Of a stretch of 6,106 nucleotides of DNA, positions 1 through 5,951 are shown in pieces (position 1 is the first letter of the stretch; every line of letters begins with the position of its first letter). This DNA is from Sabulitectum sp964571965 (GTDB lineage Bacteria > Fermentibacterota > Fermentibacteria > Fermentibacterales > JCC-6), in NCBI GenBank assembly GCA_964571965.1, contig CAZNFQ010000112.1, positions 1-6,106 of the forward strand. The letters are read 5' to 3'. A model generated the notes under the pieces. That model was not told where the DNA came from. It did no database searches and saw nothing but the letters and a program-made list of their open reading frames with translations. Made by a program: the position numbers and the translations under genes.

Positions 1-517
1 CGCTCAACTCAAGAAAAAGCCTGTCCATGACCGTTTCTCCGGCGTTGTCTCCCAGAATGAGAAGCACCTCGGCTTCCTTCAGTTTGCCCATGAACTCAGC
101 TCTTTCATCCCATGCCAGCGGTTTCTTAAAGAGCCGCAGCAGCCCGGGGACCTCCGGCAGCGGCTTTCCCTGGCCCACATCCAGTAAATTGCACCATGTG
201 GCTGCGGCAAGGGCTTCGGCTGCAGGTTCATCGGTGAGCATGAAGAGGCTTCTAAGTTTTCCGTAGACGGCTAGCATTTTTTCTGTGAAATCAAGTTTTT
301 CTTCCCGGAAAATGTCTTCTCCGTAAAGTGATGCCTTTCTTAGAAGTGCCCAGGAATCAGCTCCTGCCAGTGGAGGAGGAAGACCCCTGGAAAGGTTGTC
401 CTCTATGAGACGCATGTATTTTTCATGCTCATCTTTCGAGAGGCCGGCCCTGTTCACGTATTCGTTGAAACCTCTTCTGAAACATTCCCTGCATTCGGTA
501 TCCGGTTTAAGACCCAA
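1..517 (-). CDS. DUF89/ARMT1-type metal-dependent phosphatase, 3' end outside window
   Basis: The frame stays open from the chosen start to the window edge, giving 172 visible residues. Seen: a CxxC pair (C9, C12), an N-terminal region that looks helical, a CNLLDVGQG stretch (about 109-117), then ILGDNAGETVMD (about 154-165). The GDNAGE..D signature, whose Asp-Asn pair binds the catalytic metal, is the hallmark of DUF89. Known members are metal-dependent phosphatases acting on sugar phosphates or phosphopantetheine-type metabolites, and they are proposed to remove damaging metabolites. Prokaryotic members usually run to nearly 300 residues, so perhaps 110 or more are missing here. I chose the TTG at 515-517 because an AGGGA motif lies 8 bases upstream and it places the CxxC near residue 10, as is usual. 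An ATG at 557-559 is in frame but would overlap pdxT by 53 bp and has a poor ribosome binding site. The last gene of the pdx operon. The substrate cannot be read from sequence. Confidence 0.82.
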   Translation of the reverse strand, partial: MGLKPDTECRECFRRGFNEYVNRAGLSKDEHEKYMRLIEDNLSRGLPPPLAGADSWALLRKASLYGEDIFREEKLDFTEKMLAVYGKLRSLFMLTDEPAAEALAAATWCNLLDVGQGKPLPEVPGLLRLFKKPLAWDERAEFMGKLKEAEVLLILGDNAGETVMDRLFLELS

Positions 518-1097
518 TTCCGGATTCCCTGAGAAAGAGACGGTGAACCCGGCAGTCATCGGTAAGTTCCGGATGGAAGCTGCTCAGCCAGATGTTCCGG
601 TAACGGAGAAAAACAGCGCCTTCCCTTACTGAACAGAGAACTTCCACCTCGTTATCCAGTGGTATGAGAAGCGGAGCCCTTATGAAAACACCGGGGAAAG
701 GGTCTTCCATGCCTTTGATGGCAAGGTCTTCCTGGAAGCTTGCCACCTGACGTCCAAAGCTGTTCCTCACCGCCCTCACAGGAGCAAGGGCGAGCTTGTC
801 CTGCTCTACAGGGTGCTCCCTTTCGGTTACCTCAGATGAGATCAGGATCGACCCCGCACAGGTACCCCAGACGGGAAGACCTTCAGCCGCCGCTTTCCTG
901 AGGGGCTCTACCAGTTCCCATCTTCTGAGAAGCTTTATCAGTGCAGTTGATTCACCTCCGGGAATCACAAGACCCCGGATGTTTTCCAGATGTTCAGGCA
1001 GCCGTATTTCTGATGTGCGGCAACCGGATCTTTCCAGCATGGCAACATGCTCTTCCACACCGCCCTGCAGTGCAAGCACTCCTATGAGAGGTTTCAT
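507..1097 (-). CDS. pdxT: PdxT, glutaminase subunit of pyridoxal 5'-phosphate synthase
   Basis: This 196-residue class I glutamine amidotransferase hydrolyses glutamine and passes ammonia to PdxS for vitamin B6 (PLP) synthesis in the cytosol. Landmarks, in order: LALQGGVEEH (8-17), PGGESTA (46-52, oxyanion region), GTCAG with nucleophile Cys80 (78-82), RNSFGRQ (111-117), FIRAP (138-142) and FHPEL with His175 and Glu177 (174-178), which complete the catalytic triad. Length and motif order match the family, so it looks intact and active. Its ATG follows the pdxS stop codon with no intervening base (TAAATG), and only a weak GGGG motif sits upstream. Translation is therefore probably coupled to pdxS, which would fit the equimolar PdxS-PdxT complex. 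The 3' end overlaps the start of the DUF89 gene. Confidence 0.97.
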   Translation of the reverse strand: MKPLIGVLALQGGVEEHVAMLERSGCRTSEIRLPEHLENIRGLVIPGGESTALIKLLRRWELVEPLRKAAAEGLPVWGTCAGSILISSEVTEREHPVEQDKLALAPVRAVRNSFGRQVASFQEDLAIKGMEDPFPGVFIRAPLLIPLDNEVEVLCSVREGAVFLRYRNIWLSSFHPELTDDCRVHRLFLRESGIGS

Positions 1098-1991
1098 TTA
1101 CCAGCCCCGGTCAGCCATTCTTTCGCCCTGGGGGATATCGGTGATGTTGATGCCAACCATGGCTTCACCCAGCCCTGCGCTCACCCTGGCTATCACTTCG
1201 GGTTTGTCGTACTGACTTACGGCTTCAACTATGGCCTTTGCCCTGAGTGCCGGGTTGCCGCTCTTGAAAATACCGCTGCCCACGAAAACCCCGTCTACGC
1301 CAAGCTGCATCATCAATGCGGCGTCTGCCGGTGTGGCTACGCCGCCGGCTGCGAAATTCACCACGGGAAGAGTGCCGTTTTCGTGGACATATTTCACAAG
1401 TTCATAGGGGGCTCCCATTACCTTGGCCACGGACATCAGCTCTTCGAAGGGAGTAACCTGAAGCTTTCTCATCTCGCCCAGTACGGATCTGGCATGACGT
1501 ACTGCTTCCACAACATTACCCGTTCCAGCTTCGCCCTTTGTCCTTATCATGGCTGCGCCCTCTGCTATTCTTCTCAGGGCCTCGGCAAGCACGGTTGCTC
1601 CGCAAACGAAGGGAACCTTGAAATTCCACTTGTTCACGTGGTTGGCCTCATCTGCGGGAGTAAGTACCTCCGACTCGTCTATGAAGTCTATCTGAAGAGC
1701 TTCGAGTACCTGTGCCTCAACGAAGTGTCCGATTCTGCACTTCGCCATTACAGGTATGGTAACAGCTTCCTGAATACCCCGTATCATATCGGGGTCCGAC
1801 ATTCTTGCCACTCCGCCCTGGGCCCGGATGTCTGCGGGAACCCGTTCCAGGGCCATGACCGCCACAGCTCCGGCTTCTTCTGCTATTTTGGCCTGATCAG
1901 CGTTTATCACATCCATGATAACACCGCCCTTAAGCATTCGGGCGTGGCCTGTCTTTACTTTCCATGTACCTTCATCACGTACAAAACTCAT
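1098..1991 (-). CDS. pdxS: PdxS, synthase subunit of pyridoxal 5'-phosphate synthase
   Basis: This 297-residue (beta/alpha)8-barrel protein builds PLP from ribose 5-phosphate, glyceraldehyde 3-phosphate and ammonia supplied by PdxT, in the DXP-independent route. It is full length with nearly all family landmarks: KGGVIMDV (21-28) with Asp27, MALERVPADIR (46-56), PVMAKCRIGH with Lys84 (80-89), IDESEVLTPAD (104-114), RTKGEAGTGNV with Lys152 (150-160), and the phosphate-binding FAAGGVATPAD (213-223) and GVFVGSGIF (234-242). Lys84 and Lys152 correspond to the two lysines that carry covalent intermediates in characterised PdxS enzymes. The ATG has a GAGG ribosome binding site at 1999-2002. The stop codon of the upstream secreted-protein gene lies inside the spacer between that site and the start. 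No PdxR-type regulator is present in the window. Confidence 0.98.
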   Translation of the reverse strand: MSFVRDEGTWKVKTGHARMLKGGVIMDVINADQAKIAEEAGAVAVMALERVPADIRAQGGVARMSDPDMIRGIQEAVTIPVMAKCRIGHFVEAQVLEALQIDFIDESEVLTPADEANHVNKWNFKVPFVCGATVLAEALRRIAEGAAMIRTKGEAGTGNVVEAVRHARSVLGEMRKLQVTPFEELMSVAKVMGAPYELVKYVHENGTLPVVNFAAGGVATPADAALMMQLGVDGVFVGSGIFKSGNPALRAKAIVEAVSQYDKPEVIARVSAGLGEAMVGINITDIPQGERMADRGW

Positions 1992-1995
1992 AATT

Positions 1996-2400
1996 TTACC
2001 TCGTTGATTGAACTGAATTCAGAAATTCCTCACCGGCTGCCAGCCATCTGGTGAAGGAAGCCAAAAGCATCTCTTCCGATTCTCTGCCGTTGTCATTGTC
2101 CATGGCCAGTCTGAAACTGAAGAGGCAGTCTGCGGATGCCTTCAGGTATTCATTCCACTTTCTTCCTGCTTCTTCAGGCATACCGCTGGTGTTCTCCTGC
2201 CGGGCGGCGGTCAGGGCTGACCCGGCCCTGATCATTGCCGTACCAGCTGTAAAAGCACCACCGAAACCGTTTCTCTGCCCTGTCCATGCGTCCATGAGCC
2301 CGGCTGTCTCTCTGTCCAGCCTGCAGAATGTGTCGGTGTCGACCCCATAGGCCATTGCCAGTGCTGAAAAGACTCCCAATAATAAAAGACACGTTTTCAT
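1996..2400 (-). CDS. small secreted protein of unknown function, first gene of the pdx operon
   Basis: 134 residues that I do not recognise. The N terminus is a clear Sec signal peptide: Lys2, a hydrophobic run over about residues 4-16, and an AMA cleavage motif ending at residue 17. The mature protein of about 117 residues looks helical and carries two cysteines (C26, C92) that could form a disulfide. It has a glycine/alanine-rich middle (about 45-66) and an acidic patch (DNDNGRESEE, 101-110), and no membrane anchor or lipobox. It probably acts in the periplasm or outside the cell. The ATG at 2398-2400 lacks a good Shine-Dalgarno motif. Its stop is 4 bp from pdxS, inside the pdxS translation start region, which implies co-transcription and coupling. 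A secreted protein at the head of a PLP synthase operon is unexpected. The signal peptide, the tight junction and the absence of a better reading frame support it as a real gene. Confidence 0.75.
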   Translation of the reverse strand: MKTCLLLLGVFSALAMAYGVDTDTFCRLDRETAGLMDAWTGQRNGFGGAFTAGTAMIRAGSALTAARQENTSGMPEEAGRKWNEYLKASADCLFSFRLAMDNDNGRESEEMLLASFTRWLAAGEEFLNSVQSTR

Positions 2401-2409
2401 GGCCGGAAT

Positions 2410-2464
2410 ATACTACCGCATGCGTCGGGCCCAAACCGTTTACACATTCTTCCGCCGGTAGTAT
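2410..2464. repeat. 9-bp inverted repeat flanking the divergent promoters
   Basis: ATACTACCG at 2410-2418 is the exact reverse complement of CGGTAGTAT at 2456-2464, with 37 bp between the arms and 46 bp between arm centres. Read outward, each arm places CGGTAG directly before a -10-like hexamer: TATATT on the minus strand (2407-2412) and TATTAT on the plus strand (2462-2467). It may be a pair of regulator half-sites or simply two promoters of similar design. Confidence 0.6.
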
Positions 2465-2467
2465 TAT
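2439..2467 (+). promoter_or_regulatory. sigma-70-type promoter for the plus-strand secreted-protein gene
   Basis: TTTACA (2439-2444; five of six matches to TTGACA) is followed after exactly 17 bp by TATTAT (2462-2467; five of six matches to TATAAT). Transcription would start near 2474, about 37 bases before the GTG start codon. This is the best promoter in the window by match and spacing. The -10 box overlaps one arm of the inverted repeat. Confidence 0.68.
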
Positions 2468-2510
2468 GTAAGGTGTTATAACGGCTGATCAATACATAGA
2501 CGGGAGTTTC

Positions 2511-2888
2511 GTGAAAGCTGCCACTTTTATTGCCTTTATCTTGGCCTCTGCGTCCCTTGCAGGTATTGTTGAAGACTGTACCCTGAAAGGTATTCCCGTT
2601 GTTTCAGCAGAGCTTACCCAGGAACTTCTCACCGTCCAGATGGAGGGGAGCCTGGCCATGGGCGACTCTCTGCTGAAGCACTACGGCGGGGTGTTCTTTC
2701 TTCTTGCAGACAGCATAGGCGCAGGATGGCCCGTGGTTGGTCTTCAGGTGGATATTCCCGGAGCATCTCTCATCCTCTTCCAGGAGGACGTATTCAATGC
2801 CGTTGAAAGAATGCAGCAGGGGCTCGACGAATCAGTTCTTGCCGGCTGGATACTGGAACACACCTGGGTTGACAGAAACGATTTATAA
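2511..2888 (+). CDS. small secreted protein of unknown function
   Basis: 125 residues that I do not recognise. It starts at GTG with GGGAG 4 bases upstream (2502-2506) and begins with a Sec signal peptide: Lys2, a hydrophobic core over about residues 4-16, and probable cleavage after the Ala of SLA (residue 17). The mature part is about 108 residues with a single cysteine (C23), which is not in a lipobox. It looks mixed alpha/beta, with a hydrophobic stretch at about 59-92 and a helix rich in acidic and glutamine residues at about 92-107. The stop codon overlaps the convergent sugar-transferase gene by 6 bp. It is a single-gene unit with its own promoter, diverging from the pdx operon and from another small secreted protein. 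The two proteins show no similarity beyond having signal peptides. No function is proposed. Confidence 0.78.
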   Translation: MKAATFIAFILASASLAGIVEDCTLKGIPVVSAELTQELLTVQMEGSLAMGDSLLKHYGGVFFLLADSIGAGWPVVGLQVDIPGASLILFQEDVFNAVERMQQGLDESVLAGWILEHTWVDRNDL

Positions 2889-4322
2889 CCCGCCTTTTCC
2901 GAACAGAATAACTGGAATGGTCTTCATGATCAGCCTGAAGTCCAGTGAGTGCGAAGCGTCGACGGTATAGAGAAAGTCAAGGAATTGCGCTTTGTCGAAG
3001 GGCAGCCGGCTTCTTCCGTACACCTGCCAGATACCGGTAAGTCCCGGCCGTATCATGAACCTTCTTCGCTGCCATCCGCTGTAATGCTCAAGTTCATAGG
3101 GTATGCAGGGCCTTGGACCCACAATTGCCATGTCGCCCCTGAGTACGTTTATGAACTGTGGAAACTCATCCAGTGATGTTTTCCTGATGAACCTGCCAAT
3201 TACTGTGATCCGCGATGTCTGGTCCAGCTTGAAGGTTTCTTCAGTTCCTTCCGCAGTCATTCCCTTCGCATACTTCCTGAAGTACTCTTTATGATCTTTC
3301 TCGTTCTTGGTCCCAACTTTCATGGAACGGAACTTGAGGAACTCGAAGGTTTTCATATCCTTTCCCACCCTTTTCTGCCTGAAAAGAACGGGACCCTTGC
3401 TGCTCAGTCGAACAAGAAGAGCCACCATGAGAAGGATCGGAGCCAGAATCAGAAGGGCAAGACCCGCAAGTAGTACGTCGTAAAACCTTCCCATGGTAAT
3501 TATGCCCGGTCTGATGGTGGTTCTGATGAAGGTAAGCGCCCCGTAATCCTCAAGGCTGAACCAGGGGTCGAAGTATCCCAGGTCGAGTATCTCTTCCCCG
3601 TAGATGACGAAGGGTATTCCAAGATCATGCATGATTACGCATGTTTCAGCGATACAGTCCATTGTGTGGCTCCGGTCGAAAAGCAGTATGGCTCCGCTGC
3701 AGTTTTTCTCGTCTATACTGCCGCCCACGGCCTCTGCTATCTCCGCTGGTGTCGCAGGCAGCGGTTCCGGCCACTGAATAACCCTTTCCTTGGAAGCGTA
3801 GATGCCCGATTTCCTCAAAAGGGTGGTGATTCTTGCGTTCATCCCGGGATTACCCGCGATGAGCAGGTTGGATTTTCTTAGTCTCTTTCCTCCATAGAGA
3901 AACTTGAAAATCGCAGGAAGAATGAATAGCTTGTGAATAAGAATGAGAAACATGAATATGAACATGTTGAAGACTATTACGAACCTGCTGTCTATGAAGA
4001 TGTCCCTGGCGCCCTTCAGCATGAAAACCAGAAGCATGAAAACACCGGTGACTATGAAAACCATCCTCATTACCCTGTAAAGAAGCATTGGTCTGTTCAG
4101 GGTGGTTCTTACGGAATAGAGGTTTTCCACCACGGATATTATGTAGCAGCCCAGGAAATAGCAGGCTGCCGTGCCAATGTATTCCGTAACGGGGAACGCT
4201 CCAAGATGCCCGAATCGCAGCAGAACCGCCAGGATCAGTGAGACAGATACTATAAGTGAGTCTGAGATCACCCCTGCGGCGTAGTAACGCTTGTTCAGAG
4301 AAAGAACCCGGGCAGTTGGCAA
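2883..4322 (-). CDS. polyprenyl-phosphate sugar-phosphate transferase (bacterial sugar transferase family)
   Basis: This 479-residue membrane enzyme should transfer a sugar 1-phosphate from a nucleotide sugar to undecaprenyl phosphate, the first step of an exopolysaccharide, O-antigen or glycan repeat unit. Seen: four N-terminal membrane helices (about 15-36, 48-69, 85-103, 113-140); a central Rossmann-like domain starting near NLLIAGNPG (152-160); a hydrophobic hairpin (about 281-304); then the catalytic domain with QKRVGKD (316-322), FEFLKFRSMK (326-335), SLDEFPQ (383-389) carrying the Asp385-Glu386 catalytic dyad, GDMAIVGPRP (396-405) and RPGLTGIWQVYGRS (425-438). This is the WbaP/WcaJ-like large-form architecture. 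The sugar (glucose, galactose or an amino sugar) is not decided. The start is TTG at 4320-4322, 1 bp after the aminotransferase stop, with AGGGG (4328-4332) 5 bases upstream. The 3' end overlaps the convergent gene by 6 bp. Confidence 0.94.
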   Translation of the reverse strand: MPTARVLSLNKRYYAAGVISDSLIVSVSLILAVLLRFGHLGAFPVTEYIGTAACYFLGCYIISVVENLYSVRTTLNRPMLLYRVMRMVFIVTGVFMLLVFMLKGARDIFIDSRFVIVFNMFIFMFLILIHKLFILPAIFKFLYGGKRLRKSNLLIAGNPGMNARITTLLRKSGIYASKERVIQWPEPLPATPAEIAEAVGGSIDEKNCSGAILLFDRSHTMDCIAETCVIMHDLGIPFVIYGEEILDLGYFDPWFSLEDYGALTFIRTTIRPGIITMGRFYDVLLAGLALLILAPILLMVALLVRLSSKGPVLFRQKRVGKDMKTFEFLKFRSMKVGTKNEKDHKEYFRKYAKGMTAEGTEETFKLDQTSRITVIGRFIRKTSLDEFPQFINVLRGDMAIVGPRPCIPYELEHYSGWQRRRFMIRPGLTGIWQVYGRSRLPFDKAQFLDFLYTVDASHSLDFRLIMKTIPVILFGKGGL

Positions 4323-4323
4323 A

Positions 4324-5472
4324 CTATCCCCTCTCGAAGAATTCTTTTATGGCGTCTGCAACTTCCTGCTGCTGGCTCCGGGTTATCTCCGGGAACATGG
4401 GCAGTGTGAGGTTCTCCCCGGCGTTTTTTTCGCACACCGGGAAATCGCCGCGGCTGTATCCAAGATACCGATAAGCCTTCTGTGTGTGAAGGGGTTCCGG
4501 ATAGTGGAGACCGGCTCCGATGCCTTTTCCCGCAAGGAATTCACGCAGTTCGTCTCTGAGACCGGTATGAACGGCGTAAAGGTGGAACACGTGCCTGGTG
4601 TCGCTTTCGGTTGAAGGCAGCTCCAGGGGGAAACCCTTCAGAAGCCGGGAATAGTTTGCTGCAGCGGCAATACGCTGGTCGTTCCACCGGTGTATGTATT
4701 TAGTCTTCACACCGAGAACAGCTCCCTGGATAGCACTCATCCTGTAGTTGTGCCCGATGGCGCTGTAGTAATACTTCTCGCTGGAACCGTGGTCACGGAG
4801 GTTTCTCATGCGGTCCGCTATTCCGTCGTCGTTAGTGGTTACGGCGCCGCCTTCCCCGTAGGCTCCCATGTTCTTGCCGGGATAGAAACTGAAGCTGGCT
4901 GCGTTGCCGAAGCTTCCGGTGCTGATTCCGAACCTGGAGCCGTCGTGGGACTGGGCTGCATCCTCGAAGAGGAAAAGACCGTACTCGTCAGCGATTTTCT
5001 GAAGCCCCCGGTAATCGGCAGCCTGACCGTAGAGGTCAACACCGACGATTCCTCTTATTGGAGCACCTGTTTTCGGGTCCACCGGTTTTCCCGATGAAGA
5101 GCATGATTTGAGAAATTCCACTGTTTTTTCCGGGGAAAGGTTCCATGATCCGGGTTCAGCGTCCACGAAAACGGGAACGTGTCCTGCCAGTACTATTCCC
5201 TCGGCGGTTGCGGTGAAGGTATTGGGAGGTGTAATAAGGCCTGATCCCGCGGGAAGGTCCGCGGCCCATATCATTCCGTGAACGGCGGCTGTACCGCTGG
5301 ACAGAGCAATACAGTGTTTTGCTCCGCAGATCGCTGCAAACTTTTCCTCGAAGTTTTTAACCTTGGGGCCAAGGACGTAGTAGCATGTTTCCAGCACTTC
5401 GTCTATCTCGGGTTTGACTTCATCTTTTATCTGGTTGTACTGGGCTTTCAGATCAAGGAACGGTACTCCCAT
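4324..5472 (-). CDS. DegT/DnrJ/EryC1/StrS-family PLP-dependent sugar aminotransferase
   Basis: 382 residues, typical for the family. It should move an amino group from glutamate or glutamine to a keto sugar on a nucleotide carrier, making an amino sugar for a surface glycan. Seen: VPFLDLKAQY (3-12), SSGTAA (58-63, phosphate contact), PPNTFTATAEG (82-92), FEDAAQSHDG (169-178) with Asp171 that holds the PLP pyridine nitrogen, SFYPGKNMGAYGEGG (195-209) with Lys200 as Schiff-base lysine, GHNYRMSAIQGA (240-251), and a GLHYPEPLH substrate-loop motif (321-329). A polar loop at about 122-140, rich in Ser, Gly and Lys, looks longer than usual. ATG start with GAGG 6 bases upstream (5479-5482). It is coupled to the sugar transferase downstream, so its product may be what that enzyme, or a later glycosyltransferase elsewhere, uses. 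The exact sugar and carbon position cannot be read. Confidence 0.95.
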   Translation of the reverse strand: MGVPFLDLKAQYNQIKDEVKPEIDEVLETCYYVLGPKVKNFEEKFAAICGAKHCIALSSGTAAVHGMIWAADLPAGSGLITPPNTFTATAEGIVLAGHVPVFVDAEPGSWNLSPEKTVEFLKSCSSSGKPVDPKTGAPIRGIVGVDLYGQAADYRGLQKIADEYGLFLFEDAAQSHDGSRFGISTGSFGNAASFSFYPGKNMGAYGEGGAVTTNDDGIADRMRNLRDHGSSEKYYYSAIGHNYRMSAIQGAVLGVKTKYIHRWNDQRIAAAANYSRLLKGFPLELPSTESDTRHVFHLYAVHTGLRDELREFLAGKGIGAGLHYPEPLHTQKAYRYLGYSRGDFPVCEKNAGENLTLPMFPEITRSQQQEVADAIKEFFERG

Positions 5473-5513
5473 TATCTACCTCTTCCGTTGTGTCTAGGGG
5501 TTCCAACCCGTGT

Positions 5514-5541
5514 AAAATACAAAAAAACGTCTAATTTTCAA
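5514..5541 (-). promoter_or_regulatory. possible internal promoter before the aminotransferase gene
   Basis: On the minus strand TTGAAA (5536-5541) is followed after 16 bp by TATTTT (5514-5519), predicting a start near 5507 and a 35-base leader that contains the GAGG site. The -35 box overlaps the TGA stop of the upstream EamA gene. The -10 matches only four of six positions and lies among runs of T, so chance is possible. If real, the aminotransferase-transferase pair could be expressed separately from the membrane protein. Confidence 0.38.
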
Positions 5542-5951
5542 ATGGAAATGAGAATTCCCCCGGCAAGCGCCAGTAAAATCCCAATAAGATTGGTTACTGA
5601 TGGCTGTTCCTTAAGAACGAATATTCCGAATACCACCGCAATTGTAGGGTATAGTGCCGATATTGCCGTTGAGGTGCTTACAGGACCGGTGGAAACGGCT
5701 TTCTGGAAGAAAACAAGGGCAAGTCCGCCCAGAACTCCCGCGGCGCCGGCAATGAGCATTCCCCCAGTATCGGTGTTTTTCAGTGTCTGCCCGAGGCCGA
5801 TGAACAGCACAAGAACGGTTACAAGGGAAAAAAGTGTGTATACCATGATGGAGGGCCAGTGCCCTATGCGCGTAGAGGAAATTTTCACGAGTACTGCCCA
5901 GAAACCCCAAAGTACTGTTGCAGCAAGGCTGAACATTATATGTTTCTCCAT
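5538..5951 (-). CDS. single-domain EamA (drug/metabolite transporter superfamily) membrane protein
   Basis: 137 residues from the chosen ATG, almost all hydrophobic, with five predicted membrane helices (about 5-24, 34-54, 64-83, 92-113, 119-137). The last half (LYPTIAVVFGIFVLKEQPS at 100-118, then GILLALAGGILIS) matches the typical EamA-repeat ending, including the conserved Glu115. Usual EamA transporters have two such repeats and ten helices. This one has one repeat and would need to dimerise, as small DMT proteins do. The substrate is unknown: it could be a general small-metabolite exporter, or a lipid-linked sugar flippase given the neighbouring aminotransferase and polyprenyl-phosphate transferase. 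I prefer the ATG at 5949-5951. A TTG at 5970-5972 would add seven residues but has no ribosome binding site. The ATG itself has only GGGG 10 bases upstream, so the start is uncertain. Confidence 0.85.
   Translation of the reverse strand: MEKHIMFSLAATVLWGFWAVLVKISSTRIGHWPSIMVYTLFSLVTVLVLFIGLGQTLKNTDTGGMLIAGAAGVLGGLALVFFQKAVSTGPVSTSTAISALYPTIAVVFGIFVLKEQPSVTNLIGILLALAGGILISI

Larger units (their letters stand above)
2401..2510. promoter_or_regulatory. divergent intergenic region between the pdx operon and a secreted-protein gene
   Basis: This 110-bp stretch lies between two diverging start codons and is the largest gene-free interval in the window. It carries candidate sigma-70 promoters on both strands and a 9-bp inverted repeat, listed separately. 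For the minus strand there are two options. One is TTGATC (2487-2492) with an 18-bp spacer and CATAAT (2463-2468), giving a leader of roughly 55 bases. The other is TATATT (2407-2412), which would place the transcript start at the ATG itself. I see no hairpin resembling a riboswitch, and no known B6-responsive element that I can recognise. Confidence 0.6.

Noticed and set aside
517..559. An in-frame ATG at 557-559 as the start of the DUF89 gene.
   Set aside because: It would overlap pdxT by 53 bp, has no good ribosome binding site, and adds 14 residues before the usual N-terminal CxxC position. It is not excluded.
1047..2054. A 335-codon open frame on the plus strand, antisense to pdxS and the start of pdxT.
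   Set aside because: It lies opposite well-supported pdxS and pdxT, has no ribosome binding site or recognisable motif, and its Cys/His/Tyr-rich composition is typical of a shadow frame.
2174..2434. An 86-codon minus-strand frame overlapping the first secreted-protein gene in another frame.
   Set aside because: It has no signal peptide or motif and mostly overlaps the better-supported 134-residue gene.
3905..4085. A stretch rich in repeated ATGAA/GAAAAC-like words, considered as a tandem repeat.
   Set aside because: The words are irregular and correspond to Phe/Ile/Met/Val codons of the membrane helices of the sugar transferase on the opposite strand.
5496..5515. A GGGTT/AACCC palindrome before the aminotransferase gene, considered as a terminator or regulatory hairpin.
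   Set aside because: The stem is only five pairs around a two-base loop. On the minus strand the T-run lies upstream of it, and on the plus strand it is followed by A-runs, so it fits neither terminator orientation.
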